Shown: positions 24,006-37,200 of the stretch, piece after piece
Position numbering within the stretch: the stretch's first letter is position 1
How the letters are laid out: each line of letters begins with the position of its first letter
From: Halichondria panicea
Lineage: Eukaryota > Porifera > Demospongiae > Suberitida > Halichondriidae
Reading direction: 5' to 3'
Assembly (NCBI RefSeq): GCF_963675165.1
Contig: NC_087381.1
Location: 3,100,001-3,164,000 of the forward strand
DNA: 64,000 nt
Translations under genes and position numbers: made by a program
Notes under the pieces: model-generated
Told to the model about the DNA's origin: nothing
The model's database searches: none
The model's input: the letters and a program-made list of their open reading frames with translations, nothing else

Positions 24006-24242
24006 GTGTATGAACATACTTCCATGGAACAAAAACAGTCAGTGTCTGATATCATTGCTTGTTCTTCTAAACAGGACTTCAATGTCATTGCAAAAGAAGA
24101 GACTAGCAGACTCACTAGCTCTGGAAATCCGAATAAAATTTCTTTTGACAACTCAGGTGAAAACTGCACTTTCAATGTACAAATTTGTCCAAAAACAGTG
24201 ATTGTTATTATGTTATGTGTGCTTGATGGTTCTTGTTATTGA
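24006..24242 (+). other. Possible exon of an unknown gene
   Basis: Open frame of 78 codons with coding-like composition (EQKQSVSDIIACSSKQD, then ENCTFNVQICPKTVIVIM). A good internal donor-like CAG|GTGAAA lies after DNS. No domain is recognised and no partner exons were found, so it could be chance. Confidence 0.25.
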
Positions 24243-24329
24243 AAACCAATTGTTATGATTCAAAAATGATTTTAAAGTATAATTCACCGGAAGTCATGAA
24301 TACTTAATGCAAACCACAAGTAACTGCAA

Positions 24330-24496
24330 CGGTGTTATACTATAAAAGGAACCGTTTCAGGTTACTGGGTGGGCTTTAGGTAACTTAAGCCACACTATGC
24401 CAGTATCCAGATATTGGCACAGTTCACCGTCTGACCTGTGCCATATGGCAGATATTGGCACAGTGTTTCCTTGATCTGCCCACTCAAAATGCAACA
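24330..24496 (+). repeat. Dispersed element, copy 1
   Basis: From GGTGTTATACTATAAAAGG to GCCCACTCAAAATGCAAC, with the internal block TGTGCCATATGGCAGATATT. Near-identical in the opposite orientation at 45742-45915. Confidence 0.8.
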
Positions 24497-25459
24497 ATTA
24501 CCTTAGCTATATAGGTGCTATAGGAACACAAGCATGAAAACGTGCTCTGTGTACCTCTAGCTACTTCACGACAATCATGATTATGCGTTCTTCATTTCCA
24601 AATAATACTCACCATCAGGGGGTATAATTATGTTTAAAGTGTTGGAGGGGTCATTGGAAACATGCATTTGATACAATAAGTTCCCACGTTAATTTTCGCA
24701 ACAGTTTTAGAGGCGAAACACGGATGGTTTCAGGTCCATCTGTGCATTCAATATGTAAAAGCATCACGTGAACTGCCTCTGTTGCCAATCCCTCTCTTCA
24801 ATCTATGGTTACATGAAACAACCCAATTTTGCCTGACATCTTTCTTGCCATGCACAGGGCCTTGTTGATATCATAATGAATAAAGGGTACAAAGGTCAAT
24901 AATGGAAAGTGGGAAGTTGAAAAAGCATGCACGCTCAGGATGGGAAACTATAAGTTCTATGTTGGTAGCCTAATTAATAAAGGTTTGGTGCCTACACCGA
25001 GGCATCAGCACCCACGGTGCTTTCATTCTTCCTAACGGTTTTGAACTCACTTCAATTTATCACTGTTCATATCATTTATCACTGTTCAGCCTCATATAAT
25101 AACGTAGAAAAAGAGACAGAAATTCTGTTAGTAGAAATGTCATACTATACATAAATTATTAAATTATAATGTGGAATTGAATATAATTATACATAGCCAA
25201 GGAAAAATAAACCAAGAAAGTATCTATTATTAGTTCTACAGCTAGAACATACAGAAAGAAAAAGTTTTATAATTAAACATCAAGAACTGTTACATAACAT
25301 CACATCAACAAAAAACAAACAATCACTGCACAATTAATCGTCAAATCCCATGTATATATACATGACATCTTCTATCTATGATACTAACACAAACAGCTCA
25401 CAGTTAACTCTGTTACAATAATGAAACTAAACTGTCAACTTAGAATATCAGACTAAATA

Positions 25460-28400
25460 CTAGCTATTATGTGCAGTAGGAAAGAGTGGCATGTCCAGGC
25501 CAATGCATACGAATGTTCCCCAGAAAAACCAATGGTCATACGATGACTCCATTTTCATCATCCTTTTCGCATGTGCAAGAGCGTGAGAGGGTGGGACACC
25601 AGGTTTGCAAACTTCCTGGTAAAAATGAAATGAAAATCTAGCAGCGCTGTCATCAGCTAAAGGCCAGAGGGTAGCAATCACGGTTTGAGCACCAGCAGAA
25701 CGAAACGCTTGAGCTATACTATTGATTGCTTCTCCATAAGAATAGAAACCATGAGAGGACACACAAGTCGAAAGGTACACAAGACGTGTGCCACTCAGTT
25801 CCATTCCACAAGCTGCAAGAGATGTCAATGTTCCTGTACCAGCAAATGGATGAATTCGTGATAGATTTCCAGCCTGATATGTATTTGCACCAGCCAGGCG
25901 AAGACCAGTTTCTATGTCATCTAAAAAAGAACTGCGAACGCCTCTGGGCTTGGGAAAGGAGAAACCATGTGTTGAAAAGTGAAGAATGAAAGGAGATTTG
26001 ACACCTAAGACTGAGCTCAAGGTGGCATCATCTAAGAAGTGAGTACAAACCACAAGTGGAGCACCAGCACCAGAGAGGACTGCACAGATTTCATCAGCTT
26101 CTTGCTGGCTACCAGGCAGCATTGGGACCATTGGTTTTTCAGGTAAAGGTGATGAGAAAAACGAAGTAAGACTAGAAGCTATCCCCCAAAACACAGAATC
26201 ATTTTCCGATAATGGCTTTTCCAGATTGAAATTTGGGTTCGCAAAAATAATACATTGTTTTATCTCTGATTCTTTAGAACTAGGGCCCAAGATATTCTGA
26301 CCTCTAGGAATAGCCGCTATAAACATCTCTCGAAGAAGTTCTCTTGCCGAAGAGAGGTAGACGGTGTTGCATTTCTCGGAAAGCAGTTGCCCATCTTCAA
26401 GTGGCAAGAACTCAAGTGGCAAAACACACAGTGCACCATCTGGACAAATGAATAGCCGCTTTGTTTCTGATTTGCTAATTATCTTGCACACGTCAGGAGG
26501 AAGCAACAGCTTGCTAAGATCACAAGCAACTGTCTTACTAGCCTGTTCGTCTTTGACATTGGAGAGCATTTCAGACCATTTCTTGCACAGTGGAAAAATA
26601 ATCTGAGGGTCGACAGGTCGGACTATTGGATCTTCTTCAGGTTGATGTAGTACTAAGAAGCCTTCATGGGCCTGTGGGTCACTGGATTCACCTTCTCTCA
26701 TATCTAGAAGATATTCAAGAACAAGCTGATCAGGTTCCAATACCGATTGAAGTTGCACATAGTTTTGCCGCAGCAGGCAGAGAATAACTTGCTGGCCCAT
26801 TTCCAAAACAACTCGGTTCATCTCCTTCTTGTGTTCCTCGGCAATTGCTACTATGGCATCATTTCCAAGTTGCTGCTCAGAGAGATCCATTCGTTCAATG
26901 GCTTGGAAGGTTTCGAGATACTTGCTTCCTATTCCAAATCGAATCAGCATAGTACGAAATTCTGAGTAAATGCATTTCCACCTGACCAATACATCAGCAA
27001 CTAGGCTATCTTCTGTACCAATGAATGCTTTCACATTCATAAGAAGGATACTTTGAGCTGTGTGAAACATCATCCCAGCTTCATCGAAGCTAAAGCTGCT
27101 GCTGTTGATTTGCTCTTGGAAAAGCCGTAGATAGGCTGACTCAGCTAGCTGGAATGCTTCTACTGCCATTTCACGCATACCAAGTTTCAGCAGTCTATCT
27201 GTAATTGAAGTTGGTAAATAATTCATGTGCATGGGATATAAACTAGGAGAATGTACAACATTGTGGGGCGAGCGTGTGTTATACCGCTGTTTATTGATGA
27301 GAATATATATAGAGTATAATATCTAAGATCAGCAACCAAGTATTATCATCAATCACTGCTACCAGCGTTTGTAGAAGGACAACTATAATTATACAACTAT
27401 ATACGTGACAGACTCTTTTTCAAACCTATAGCTATAATTATACCAAAAATTAATTGCAAGTGAAGTAAAGAAAACAATTTACCTGCATGGCCTCACCTGG
27501 AGTATTGTGCTCCAGTATGGGCAAACACAATTATGTATTCTTAAAAAAGTTTAAAGAAAAGCAACTCGATTTGCTCTAAGTGGATTCTCACCATCAGAGG
27601 TGAGATTGGCCACGAGATCTAGCACTATATAACATTATAGTTTCTTAGTGATGATTTGCTAAGTGACTCGTTTTGTGGTGTTTGTGACTCTGTTTAGGGG
27701 TTGGTAGAGTCAGGAGCCCATAAATAAGAGAAGGAGCGGCTGACTACGGGGATCACGTTTCGTAAGTGGTTATGACCGCATTTCCATATATGCAGAGTCA
27801 CTTAAGTGGTTGAATCCCTACACGTGTTATACACAATACAGGGCTGCGGTTTGCAAGCACTTAGTCGCTTCCAAACAAGGAAGTGCGGTTTCACCGGCAA
27901 TTATGAGACGTGATCCCCGAGTATACGTTGAAGTTAGCCGCTCCTTCTCTTATTTATGGGCTCCTGGTAGAGTTAAGCTCAAGATATTGCTATTCTTTTA
28001 TCAGAGTGTCATACAGGGGGGGAAAGGGGGGATCCTAGCTCCAATTCCCCCCCCCCCTTTCAAGTACTAGTTGTATGACTGAGTGTCCATAGCTGGTTAC
28101 TTTTCTCGTTTCCCCCCCTCTACTTCAAAATCCTGTATGACACCCTGTTTATTATGTTCAAGTTAACAGCCGATTATTCTTTTCAAATCGCCTATTATTC
28201 CCACCATGTCGTGGCACACTGAAGTAACATCAAACAATATATAAACAATATAATAATAATGGCCATATGACTCTTTAGAAAATGCTTGTCACAAATGGTG
28301 CAATCTGATTGGTTACTGAGAGGTCCCTTATTTCACTTAGAGACCTCAGTAGAGGTCTTCGTTCATTATATGTACTTGCTTATGGAAATTTATGTCATAG

Positions 28401-31400
28401 TAACCATGATCGATGCAGCGCATCTTTAAAAAATTAATTTTTTAATTGTGTTCTGCAGTGCAGCTTTGCAGCTTTTATCTCACTCTTGCAGCTACCAATA
28501 GCTAGTGCTCTAGTGCAGAGCTAATTACTAAGTAGAATAGCAACTTTCTATTAGCAGTTTTTGCTATGCATGATTCTCAAGAGACGGAAATGGCCTTCAA
28601 TGTGAGTTTTTTATGTAGACTTAGCCAGAGCGAAGCTTTAACGTTCCTTGAGGCTTGTAGAAACTCTAGCTTGGTTGCAGAGTCTTCTTTGTGTTAATGT
28701 TTTAGCTTGCTTAGCACTATTCAAATCAGTTATAGGCCTCGTCCAATGGTCATGATCATTATGGGATTATGAGACCCTCAGGCACTTAGTAGCGCCCTCG
28801 CTGCGCTCGGGGGCGCTACAGCCTCGGGCCCTCGGGGCCCATAGAGACCTTGGACTCACAGCTATTATAGAATGCCAAGGATCGAGATAGTTAACCACTA
28901 TGCATACAGTACTTCCGTCAGGCCTAAATGTTGGCTCGTATTGACCTGTATACTTTCAAAACCTGCCTATTATTCTCATTTATGTTATAAAGGTAATGCC
29001 AGCATAATTCTCACTAAAAAAAGTTCCTATCATGCTTAAAATTATACCAGCATAATCTACCAACCCCTACTCTATTTGCAGTTTTACGATTTTTTTTTTA
29101 CCTACAACCCTAGCTGGCCTATTCTTGGGGCATAAAAACCAATTTGGTGCGGCCCTAGTTATAGTATTAATAATAATGCTACTGCGAAATAAACGTCAAG
29201 CTCATATTTATTACTGCTGAAAAATTAGCCAAAATATGGGCATGGCTCCGATTTTTGATGATTTTCCTCGTGGTGCTGCAGTGTCTAGCAATTATAGGGC
29301 CAGTACATACACTAGTTGGGCCGGAGCCCAACCCTTCACACCTGCGTAAGGTTGGGAATAGGGATTGATTATGCTAGCTAAGCATATGAATATAATAGGG
29401 AGACTTCTAGGAACTAGCATAATAGGGGACTAAACTAGCTTGTTGCCCAGTGAGTGGGTATACCTGATGGCATGGTATATTTTTTCAGGTATTAACTTCT
29501 GCTATTTCTATGAATGAGAGTAAAAGCGCGAACATTTGTATATTCACAGAGAGTGAAAATTTATTGACAAACGATATGAATATCATTCACAACTTGACTA
29601 CATGTACCAGCAAAATGGGGTGCATGGAAAAGCAAGAAACGGAAAACGGAAATATCTGATGAACGCCACTACCAAATTCTGTGCTTTTTACAATGAACAT
29701 AAGAGCGGAGGTGTAGGAAGATGTATTTGTAAAGGGGTGCTGGGGGGAAGCTATACTATTGTTATTAAGATGCAGGCTCTCTTTCTCCCTACTACGTTCC
29801 TCAATTACGTGCATTATGGGTGCATGCAAGATCGTCTCAAGGCCACCCCATTAAATTAAACGTGCTGCCAATGGACCTAGTAGCCCAAGAATCAAATCTG
29901 CTCATTCTCATCTAACAATACTTTTAACTTTTAACTTTGAAAATTTTTGCCGTAAAAAAAACAAACTATTGTTATTCAAGTAACTAGGTAAGGTACTCCA
30001 GCACCTGTGCTTCCTACGCCCCTGGAGTGAATGAAGTGAACCTGTCTGAACATGAAACCTGGGTACATGGAAAAGCAGGAGGAAGGCATGTTCTTTCCAG
30101 TATCTGAGAACTGCAAATGTCAAAGGACTTAAGAAATTGAATACATGCAGTGTATTACTCCCATTCATCCAGGTTTCAACTGTTCTGAAATATGACGTTA
30201 GTATATAATTGCCCTTACGAACGCTGATAGCAGTGATTGCTTATATACGTGGTTGCCAATCTTTGGTATTTTACTCTAGTTATTTTCATATCAGAAGCCT
30301 CTGTTCGTATTATACTGTTTACCAAACGCCATCACTGTGTTGAATTTAAGAGTGCATGAACTTATGCCTGGTCTGTGATCTGTGGCACTGACCGCATGTG
30401 TGTGCAATTATGAGATCAGCATGCATGCATGCATGTGTGGTTTGTGGGAAGTGTTGGCTAAAATGTTTTTTATAATTCTACTAGCTATCTATGTGTGCGG
30501 TGGCATCCAGAATTCAAAATCGAACAACATGAACAATTGTATAATAGTATCATTTGCTTTACATTAATTTGTCTCTGTACAATGTTCTGTCTCTCTAGCT
30601 AGTTAGCTCTGTACAACATTTTGGCTCTCTGATCGAGGGTCAAAGATCAATCGCGTAGGCGATGTTGCTATAAAAATAGACACCTATGCATATAATTTGC
30701 ATTCGATGATATCGAGTTGCATGCCATATACTGGCAACTATACAAAAATTATTTATGAGAGACGTGTAGGAATGATCTGATGAACAATAGCATACGATAA
30801 TTATACCAGAGAGTATAAATTTTTGTGTTATTCATTGCATGATTAAGCATGTAGCGTGAACATTTATACCTACGAACATTAATAATGCATGCACCAAAAC
30901 CGATACCGTATTACTAGAGTATTTTACGGGTGAAAACCCTTTGCGAATGAGCAGAAAATTTGACCCTTTGCGATCTAGCTATTGCGTTCTGGCAAGGACA
31001 TGAAATTTCCGGATTAACGGATGTCATTAATTGATTACGAATATCATTAACGAAAACACTTTTATAAATGTATTATGATATTACTGTGGCCAGAAGGGAA
31101 GCTGCTAGCTAGAATTGTCTATTTACATTAGGTTTTGTGGATTTTATTGTTGCGAATTGATCGACAATCACAAAGTCCGCAAATGTTTGATGCTCGCAAA
31201 ACATTCTAGTAATACGGTAATCCACGAAAATTGATTCCACGAAAATTTACACCCTCGAAATATATCCGCTATATATATACGGTAGTAATTAAGGTTTAGG
31301 AAAGGGGCACTAACAGGGGTGGATCCCGGAAAATGAAAGGGGGGGGCTAGTAGAAGAGGAAAAGCCCTGTACGAGGGTGGCGGAGCTACCCAGGGGGTGG

Positions 31401-33789
31401 GTACGGGAGGAGCTTTTTTAGCTTTTTACACTTTGCTCACAATTTGACCTTCGAAATTTCAGTGAATACTGAATACGAAAAAGTTAATACAAAAAACTCG
31501 TTCTAATCAACAAAAGGATTGTATGTACCGTAGATGTTACATGTACATTAAAATTAATGAAAGAATCACAATGCCTACCCAGACTGCACTGAGAATGAGA
31601 GGGGGTGAGGCTGCGGCTGCTTCCTCGCAACTGGCTGAAAAAGTCTGAGAACTGTGCTCCAGAATTCTATGTTGCAGTTGCAAACATTGCGCAAGGCTTA
31701 AATTAGTATGCTTTATAAAATATAGTCTAGCTAGCTAGCTAGGTCCAGCTAGCCTTTACTCTTAGTAGCTAGACCTGGCTGTTGTCTAGCATCTCTTAAG
31801 TCAGTGAGTCTACAGATGCATAATGCACTTGTCAATATAATGCCCCACCCCCCCCCCTACCGGGGATAGGTGGGGATTAGACCAATCACAAGATCTAATA
31901 CCCCTACCTTTGGGCATGTTTATTTGGTCTAATCCCCTGGTGCAACATGGGGGTTATGTGGGGATTAGACCTGTATCACACTATAGCTATTTCTTCATGG
32001 TTTCACTGTAGCGAGAAGATAACAAGTACAGAATCACTATATAAATATTTTCTTACATTGACAGCTATAAGCTTACTCCTATAGAGCTAGTGAAGAGTCA
32101 AGGCAGAGATTGCTTCAGGATTAAATTTTGCTGTCACTGTATATGTGTTGGAAGGAAGAGTGTGGGCAGATATCATGTGATCTTTAATTGACCTTTGACC
32201 CAATGCATGCATCAGGTGATTTCTAAGTGATCTGTCTAAGTCCCCTAGGTAGGGGAGCAAATTCAAGTCTAATCCCCAACTAATCCTCACTTATCCCTGG
32301 TAGGGGGGAGGTGGGGCATTACTTTGACAAGTGCATAAGTATTAAAGGTTGGTGGCAAAATTGTTGCATAACCTCAGACTACATACGTAGTTTTTTCAAA
32401 AGGGGGGGCCTAAAAACCACCCCCTGGATCCACCCCTGCTTAATACAACCAAGAATATAACCTTTGATACATAATACTGTTTTGCTGTCTCTCTATACAC
32501 TTACCAATGCAAAACAGAACATCCTGAGCATCTTGACCAACGAAGGGAAGTGGGCTGCCCAGTGGAGAGCGCACTGTAGCTTCCAGGTACTCAAGCCTCT
32601 CTTTAACGAATTCTGCAACTTCGTCAGGTGATGTTCCTACCATTCTGCTTACTGCCTTTCCATGCTCAGGAGCATATGACACAGGGTCAAATCCAGGCTC
32701 CTTTCCAAGCCGTATTTGAGCTAGAGCAATCGACACCATGACGAGTTCCTTGTATGACTCAAGTCGTTTAGGGCAGCGTTTTACGTATTCTTCCACTTTT
32801 TTGATAGAATGCTCAAGAAACGAAACCTCTTTTTTTGTGAATGCAACAGGAATCATAGCCCATGCTTCAAGAAACTCCTTGTAAATACCCAGAAGTTGCT
32901 CTGCATATTTTTCAGACGCCAGAAGTGACTTCTCAAAAAATGGAAGGCATGCTTGACACGCCACTTGGTTTACATGCGAGTCGAGATTGATGGTATTGAG
33001 TGTGATGCTGCGCACGGTAACAGCTACCAGAACAAGGCTAATGATGGGGCAAATAATCGGGTAAAGGATAGGATCCACTGATGTATGCAACCATGTAGCA
33101 AACTCATCTGAATTTGATAAGAGGGAAGTGACAGTTTTCACGGGTACTCGTGCTGTTGATGGATTTATCTTAGCAGCCTCGTTAAGGCATTCAACCCACG
33201 ATTGCTGATAAGGACATGCGGAGTGTCCAAAAAGGTGCAAGATGCGATCAAGCTCAGTGGTGATTCGGTAAAGGTTTTTGATAACTGGCTCTATTTCTTT
33301 GTTTAAATTAGATCGGTAGATAAGTATATCAAGAAAAGCATCAAGATATATCTCTGAGAGGACTAAACATCCACTTGGCACGAGCTGAAGTGCTCCAGGA
33401 AACTTCTGTTCAACCAGAGACTCATGAATTATTTGGTTCACTTTCACCCATTGTGCCACACAATCACGCGATATTGCATCGCTACCACGTAGCTTGTAGC
33501 CTTCCTGAGCAGCAACCATGGCATCGTCGTATTTTGCAAGTCCAGTGAGTGCAACTGCCTTACGGAGATAACCCCTCGCAAATGTCGGTACTAGATTTAG
33601 ACATTTTGTGGCATCTTGCAATGCTCTCTCGAAGTTGCCTACGCCACTGTAGGCCAGACTTCGGTTACTGTACACAGCATGACTTGATGGGTCGGCTCCC
33701 AACGCTGTTGTGTAGAAATCGATTGCTTGTGTATAGTTTTTCAGTTTGATGCAATTGTTTCCTTTTTCCTTTAGTTCATCGAAGGACAT
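25460..33789 (-). CDS. TPR-CHAT protein, caspase-like peptidase (two exons)
   Basis: Exon 1 (32505-33789) ends TGCATTG|GTAAGTG. Exon 2 (25460-27198) follows CTTCAATTACAG. The phases match, giving 1007 aa with no internal stop. Residues 1-104 are three TPR units starting MSFDELKEKGNNCIKLKNY (STI1/SGT-like); an upstream Met 6 codons earlier is possible. Residues 105-430 are a helical region of unknown type. About 640-1000 are a CHAT domain: LFICPDGALCVLPLEFLPL, catalytic HFSTHG (His839) and LVYLSTC (Cys907), and AIATLWPLADDSA-like core VIATLWPLADD. CHAT domains are caspase/separase-clan cysteine peptidases, common in bacterial defence; TPR-CHAT proteins such as TTC28 occur in animals. It is transcribed away from the death-fold gene at 34222. 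The exon join is inferred; the two halves could be separate genes. Confidence 0.75.
27491..27600 (+). pseudogene. Non-LTR retrotransposon reverse-transcriptase fragment
   Basis: Translated pieces PHLEYCAPVWA and, after a frameshift, LKKV*RKATRFALSG. They match the conserved C-terminal RT block of LINE elements (HLEYC.PVW...LE.VQR.ATR). It has stops and is only about 110 bp long, so it is a dead fragment. Confidence 0.65.
27710..27966. mobile_element. TIR element with about 45-bp arms
   Basis: The left arm has CAGGAGCCCATAAATAAGAG then AAGGAGCGGCT. The right arm has AGCCGCTCCTT then CTCTTATTTATGGGCTCCTG. The inner arms GGGGATCACGT/ACGTGATCCCC also pair. Confidence 0.8.
28003..28147. mobile_element. 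Small TIR element with poly-G/C interior
   Basis: Ends GAGTGTCATACAGG and CCTGTATGACACCCT with G-run and C-run interiors. The structure is like that of the element at 21450-21722. Confidence 0.5.
28780..28840. repeat. G+C-rich hairpins with GCCCTCG loops
   Basis: TAGCGCCC...GGGCGCTA and CCTCGGGCCCTCGGGGCCC are overlapping self-complementary G+C-rich stretches in A+T-rich surroundings, like other CCTCGGGC hairpins here. Confidence 0.6.
28850..31820. other. Intronic stretch, few recognisable features
   Basis: No gene supported. A possible old ACCGTATA-type element spans about 30905-31290. TGCATGCATGCATG occurs at 30420-30436. Confidence 0.4.
31824..32335. mobile_element. PIF/Harbinger-like MITE, copy 1
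   Basis: 512 bp with long inverted ends starting TGCACTTGTCAA and containing TAATGCCCCACC and GGGGATTAGAC. TAA lies on both sides, fitting the TWA target of PIF/Harbinger. A copy in the opposite orientation lies at 55059-55569. Confidence 0.75.
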
Positions 33790-34221
33790 CTTCAGAGCAA
33801 ACAGCAATAGAATCTTTTTGCACGCTAGTTCTGGTTAAGGTTACGGTAGGTACAGTCTACCCACTATTAATTAAAGTCTCTCGAAAGCTATTTCTTATTG
33901 GCTTGCACAGCGTATAAGCTATAAGGTATTACCCTGTACTATACTATACTGTGTATACTGGACCCTGCATACGGTGATCCCCCTGGGAAACTCCCCAACA
34001 CATTGCGGTAGACTCAACTATAGTCTCATGAATCAGCCGCCGTTCTTTTGGAACCAAAAGAACGGCGGCTGATTCATGATAAGGACTCAACTACTGCCTT
34101 CTCTAGCTCGGGAGAAAGCAGAAAGAGCCCCTTGGCCGGCCGGCCAGAGCGAAGGGAGTGGTTTCCAGTCTAGACTTGAGACCTCGATATCTTACGGTAA
34201 CTGTCTACTCAGAGGCTAAAC
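33790..34221. promoter_or_regulatory. Shared divergent promoter region of TPR-CHAT and death-fold genes
   Basis: 432 bp between the two start codons. It contains a foldback MITE (34021-34084) and a fragment of the 9160-9497 element family (about 34095-34177), so much of the spacer is transposon-derived. No clean TATA box was seen for either gene. Shared regulation is inferred from the head-to-head arrangement. Confidence 0.5.
34021..34084. mobile_element. Foldback MITE in the divergent promoter, 9-bp duplication
   Basis: Near-perfect palindrome starting TAGTCTCATGAATCAGCC, flanked by ACTCAACTA at 34012-34020 and 34085-34093. The same end sequence occurs near 23071-23092. Confidence 0.85.
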
Positions 34222-37200
34222 ATGACACAAAACTCTGCTTGTGTCGCAATCCAACAAAACATAGCAGACCTAGCAACTTCCATTGCTGTATGTTGTGAAC
34301 CAAGAATGTTTTTCGATTTACTTGTTGAAAAAAACTTGGTCCCCTACCTTAGTTCGGTAGAAATAATAGATGTACAAGGTATATCCAACCATTGCAAAGT
34401 CAGTCGGCTTTTGTCTTTAGTCGCTGTCGAGCCAGATGCAAAAGAAAATATCTTCAAATTGATGGACATTGTAAGAGATCTAGGCCCAAGTCCGACTTGT
34501 ATTGCTGACAAAGTTTTGCAGGATTATAGTAAGTCTGATCTGCCATCATTATTTCACCGAGGCTCCCCAAAACTAATGCATTACTTACATCCCTGCTTAT
34601 AATAATTATTATTGCTGTACTTCTAAGTAATTATGGTACCACTTGTAAATACCTTTGCACGACTATAGTGTATATAAAACAAACGAATTTATATGGTGCT
34701 ATAATTTATGGGTGAAACATCCAGGGGCACATAATTAGAAGGGGGAATTATTTAAAAGACATATTGTCACTCACTACATGGATGCATGGATAGCTACATT
34801 CAAATTACTTAATTTACTTGAATTACCGGTTCATGTTTGTTGTTTTTATTTCGCTGTTTTGTATTTCTGTTTACAGGAAGCCTTGCACAAGTGTGTCCAA
34901 GTAAGTAAGCTGAACATATCAGCATCATGTATAACCTTAATTGATTAGTGATGGTATTATGTTTTGAACAATTTATTGAGTGTTTCAATATACAGTTGAA
35001 TCTCGATTATCCGAACAACTTGATTCCAAAGCGAAGGCCAGATAACTGAATACGCCGGATAGATATAAATTGATTCACCCACTTAATTGTGCAAATTTAG
35101 TGCATGTGGATTAAGGGACACACCCATTTTCAAGCCAGATAATTGAGGTTCTACTGTAGTAGCGAATATATACATGTACATGTAGGTAACCCAAGACGAG
35201 TGGGCGGCCACGGGTTATAGTTATTTGTGTCCATGATTCTGAGTCTGCTCCCTGGATGCCGTGGCGCTATACGTTGATAGCCTCAAAAGTTTAGTAATTT
35301 CAATAGTGGCAGATTTTGATATTAGGGCTTCGTTGTCGAAGAAAAGCAAGCAAGAAGCGTACCTTGCATGTTGGCTATAGAGCTAAGTATAGCGCTTTAA
35401 CTCATTACACATGCATCGCACTACGTAGTGCTATTTATGCTGCCGTAAACGTGAGCTTATTCCCGTCCCAGTGTATCTATTTTTAACAACTCTGCGCTGT
35501 GATCCATTGAGTGACCATGCACACTGGCGCTTCAAAGCCTTAATTATTGTCCTAGCGTTCAAATTATAGTTTAGCTGGCCCCCATCAGTTGATACTAAAT
35601 GTAGGTTTCCATGTTCATACATACAACTTCATGCTTAGCGCGTGCTTCATAGCTATTTTTGAATTCATTTCTTGTTTGTGGTTTGACGTTATACCATCGG
35701 CCCGCCCGCATAATAATATAATATAAGGAGGACAAGAAACAACTATAGAGAACTAAAGTGCTAAATTCTCGTCGGTTGATTATAGCATCACACAACCAAT
35801 GTGGTCCACAATAATAATTATATTAATTTTGTGTACATTCAAATTTTTTTCCCCTGCTTAATTAAAATAATGCAGTCTAGGCATGCGAGCGGAGGCGGTA
35901 AACAACTATTCAATTACTATAGTCAGAGCCTAATGTTTTTAATACAGACTACTATAATTATATTATTGATGGTATACAGTCACTATAAATTATATACCAG
36001 GCCGCGCGTGATACATTCTAGTTTTTAGGGTTCTGTAGCCTTGAATTGATGCTAGATATGTAGATAGTGAATGCTACATGTATTATACACGTATAAGTGT
36101 GTTACAGAATATTCATCTACAAGTTCCTTAATTACAGATGAGGAAACAGCAATATCAGCATCAAACACAAAGGCCAGTTGCAACAAGCAAAAAGTTCGTG
36201 ATAATTGTGCAACACGTGAAGCCTATAAGGAGCTCGAATATCAATATTCGATATGTATTCTCTCCATTGAGAAGCTGTTCAAGCAGGAAAAGATTCCTTT
36301 GAGTGACTTGAAAACGATGTGGTCCCATATCTGCAACAAGAAAAAACATCACAAGGCCCTCCGAAGCAAGACTATACGAGATTTTGTACGAATCGTGAGT
36401 CATGATGGTCGACTACCATCACTCCAGTATCGATCCCTTGAAAAGTTAGTTGTCCATTTTTCACCAATAAATGGTGCAAAATTAATCAAAGACTATAAAA
36501 AAAAGATTAAGAAATATTTGAAGTCTCAGGTTAGCTGTGGTGTCCAACAACTAAGGGTAAAAGTTAATCTGAGCTTTGATAAGTATGATGACATCCTAGA
36601 TTTGAGGACTACATTAGGGAAGCTGTTCAAATTTTGTCCTGAAGAGGTTGCTCTGGTATCAGCTGAAGAGGGATCAATAGTCCTAACATATCTAGTACTG
36701 TCGTCGGTTGGTGTGAGTATAAACGCATGGAAGTTCAAAGAAGAAGACAGTGATGTCCTGCAAAAAGCCAATATTGAATTGATATCTGTTGAAGGGTAAG
36801 GACTTCAATTGTGTTTAGCCTCACAACCGTACTGTAATATGAGGCACTATTGTCGTTGTCTACAGTATTATGTTTTTTACATGTCAAAGGTTTCTATGAG
36901 CAAAGTAATTAATTATAATTATGTTTGCAGGCAAACTGTATGGGATAGTGCTGCTCAACGAGACGTAAGTATTTGTTTAATTTATGTTGTGGTACAGTAG
37001 ATTTGAGGCCACGCCCATTTTTGCCTGCGAGAAGGAACTGGTAAGCCACCGTGTGAGAGTTCTTGTCCCAGTGTGGGAAGAATCTCACGTTCCCACAAGA
37101 ATGTAAGTGCTGAGTTGCAGGAAAAAGGGGCGTGACATCCGGTCTAGGGGTACATAGATATTCTAGCCATTCGTGTACTTTACCATAATTATTTCCGTTC

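Larger units (their letters stand above)
27199..32504 (-). other. Intron of the TPR-CHAT gene, packed with repeats
   Basis: 5.3 kb without a supportable gene of its own. It holds a LINE reverse-transcriptase scrap (27491-27600), a TIR element (27710-27966), a small TIR element (28003-28147), hairpins (28780-28840) and a PIF/Harbinger-like MITE (31824-32335). Confidence 0.6.

Noticed and set aside
25460-27232. Bacterial contamination because CHAT is common in bacteria
   Set aside because: The exon has spliceosomal borders, sits between sponge-type genes and repeats, and TPR-CHAT proteins are known in animals.
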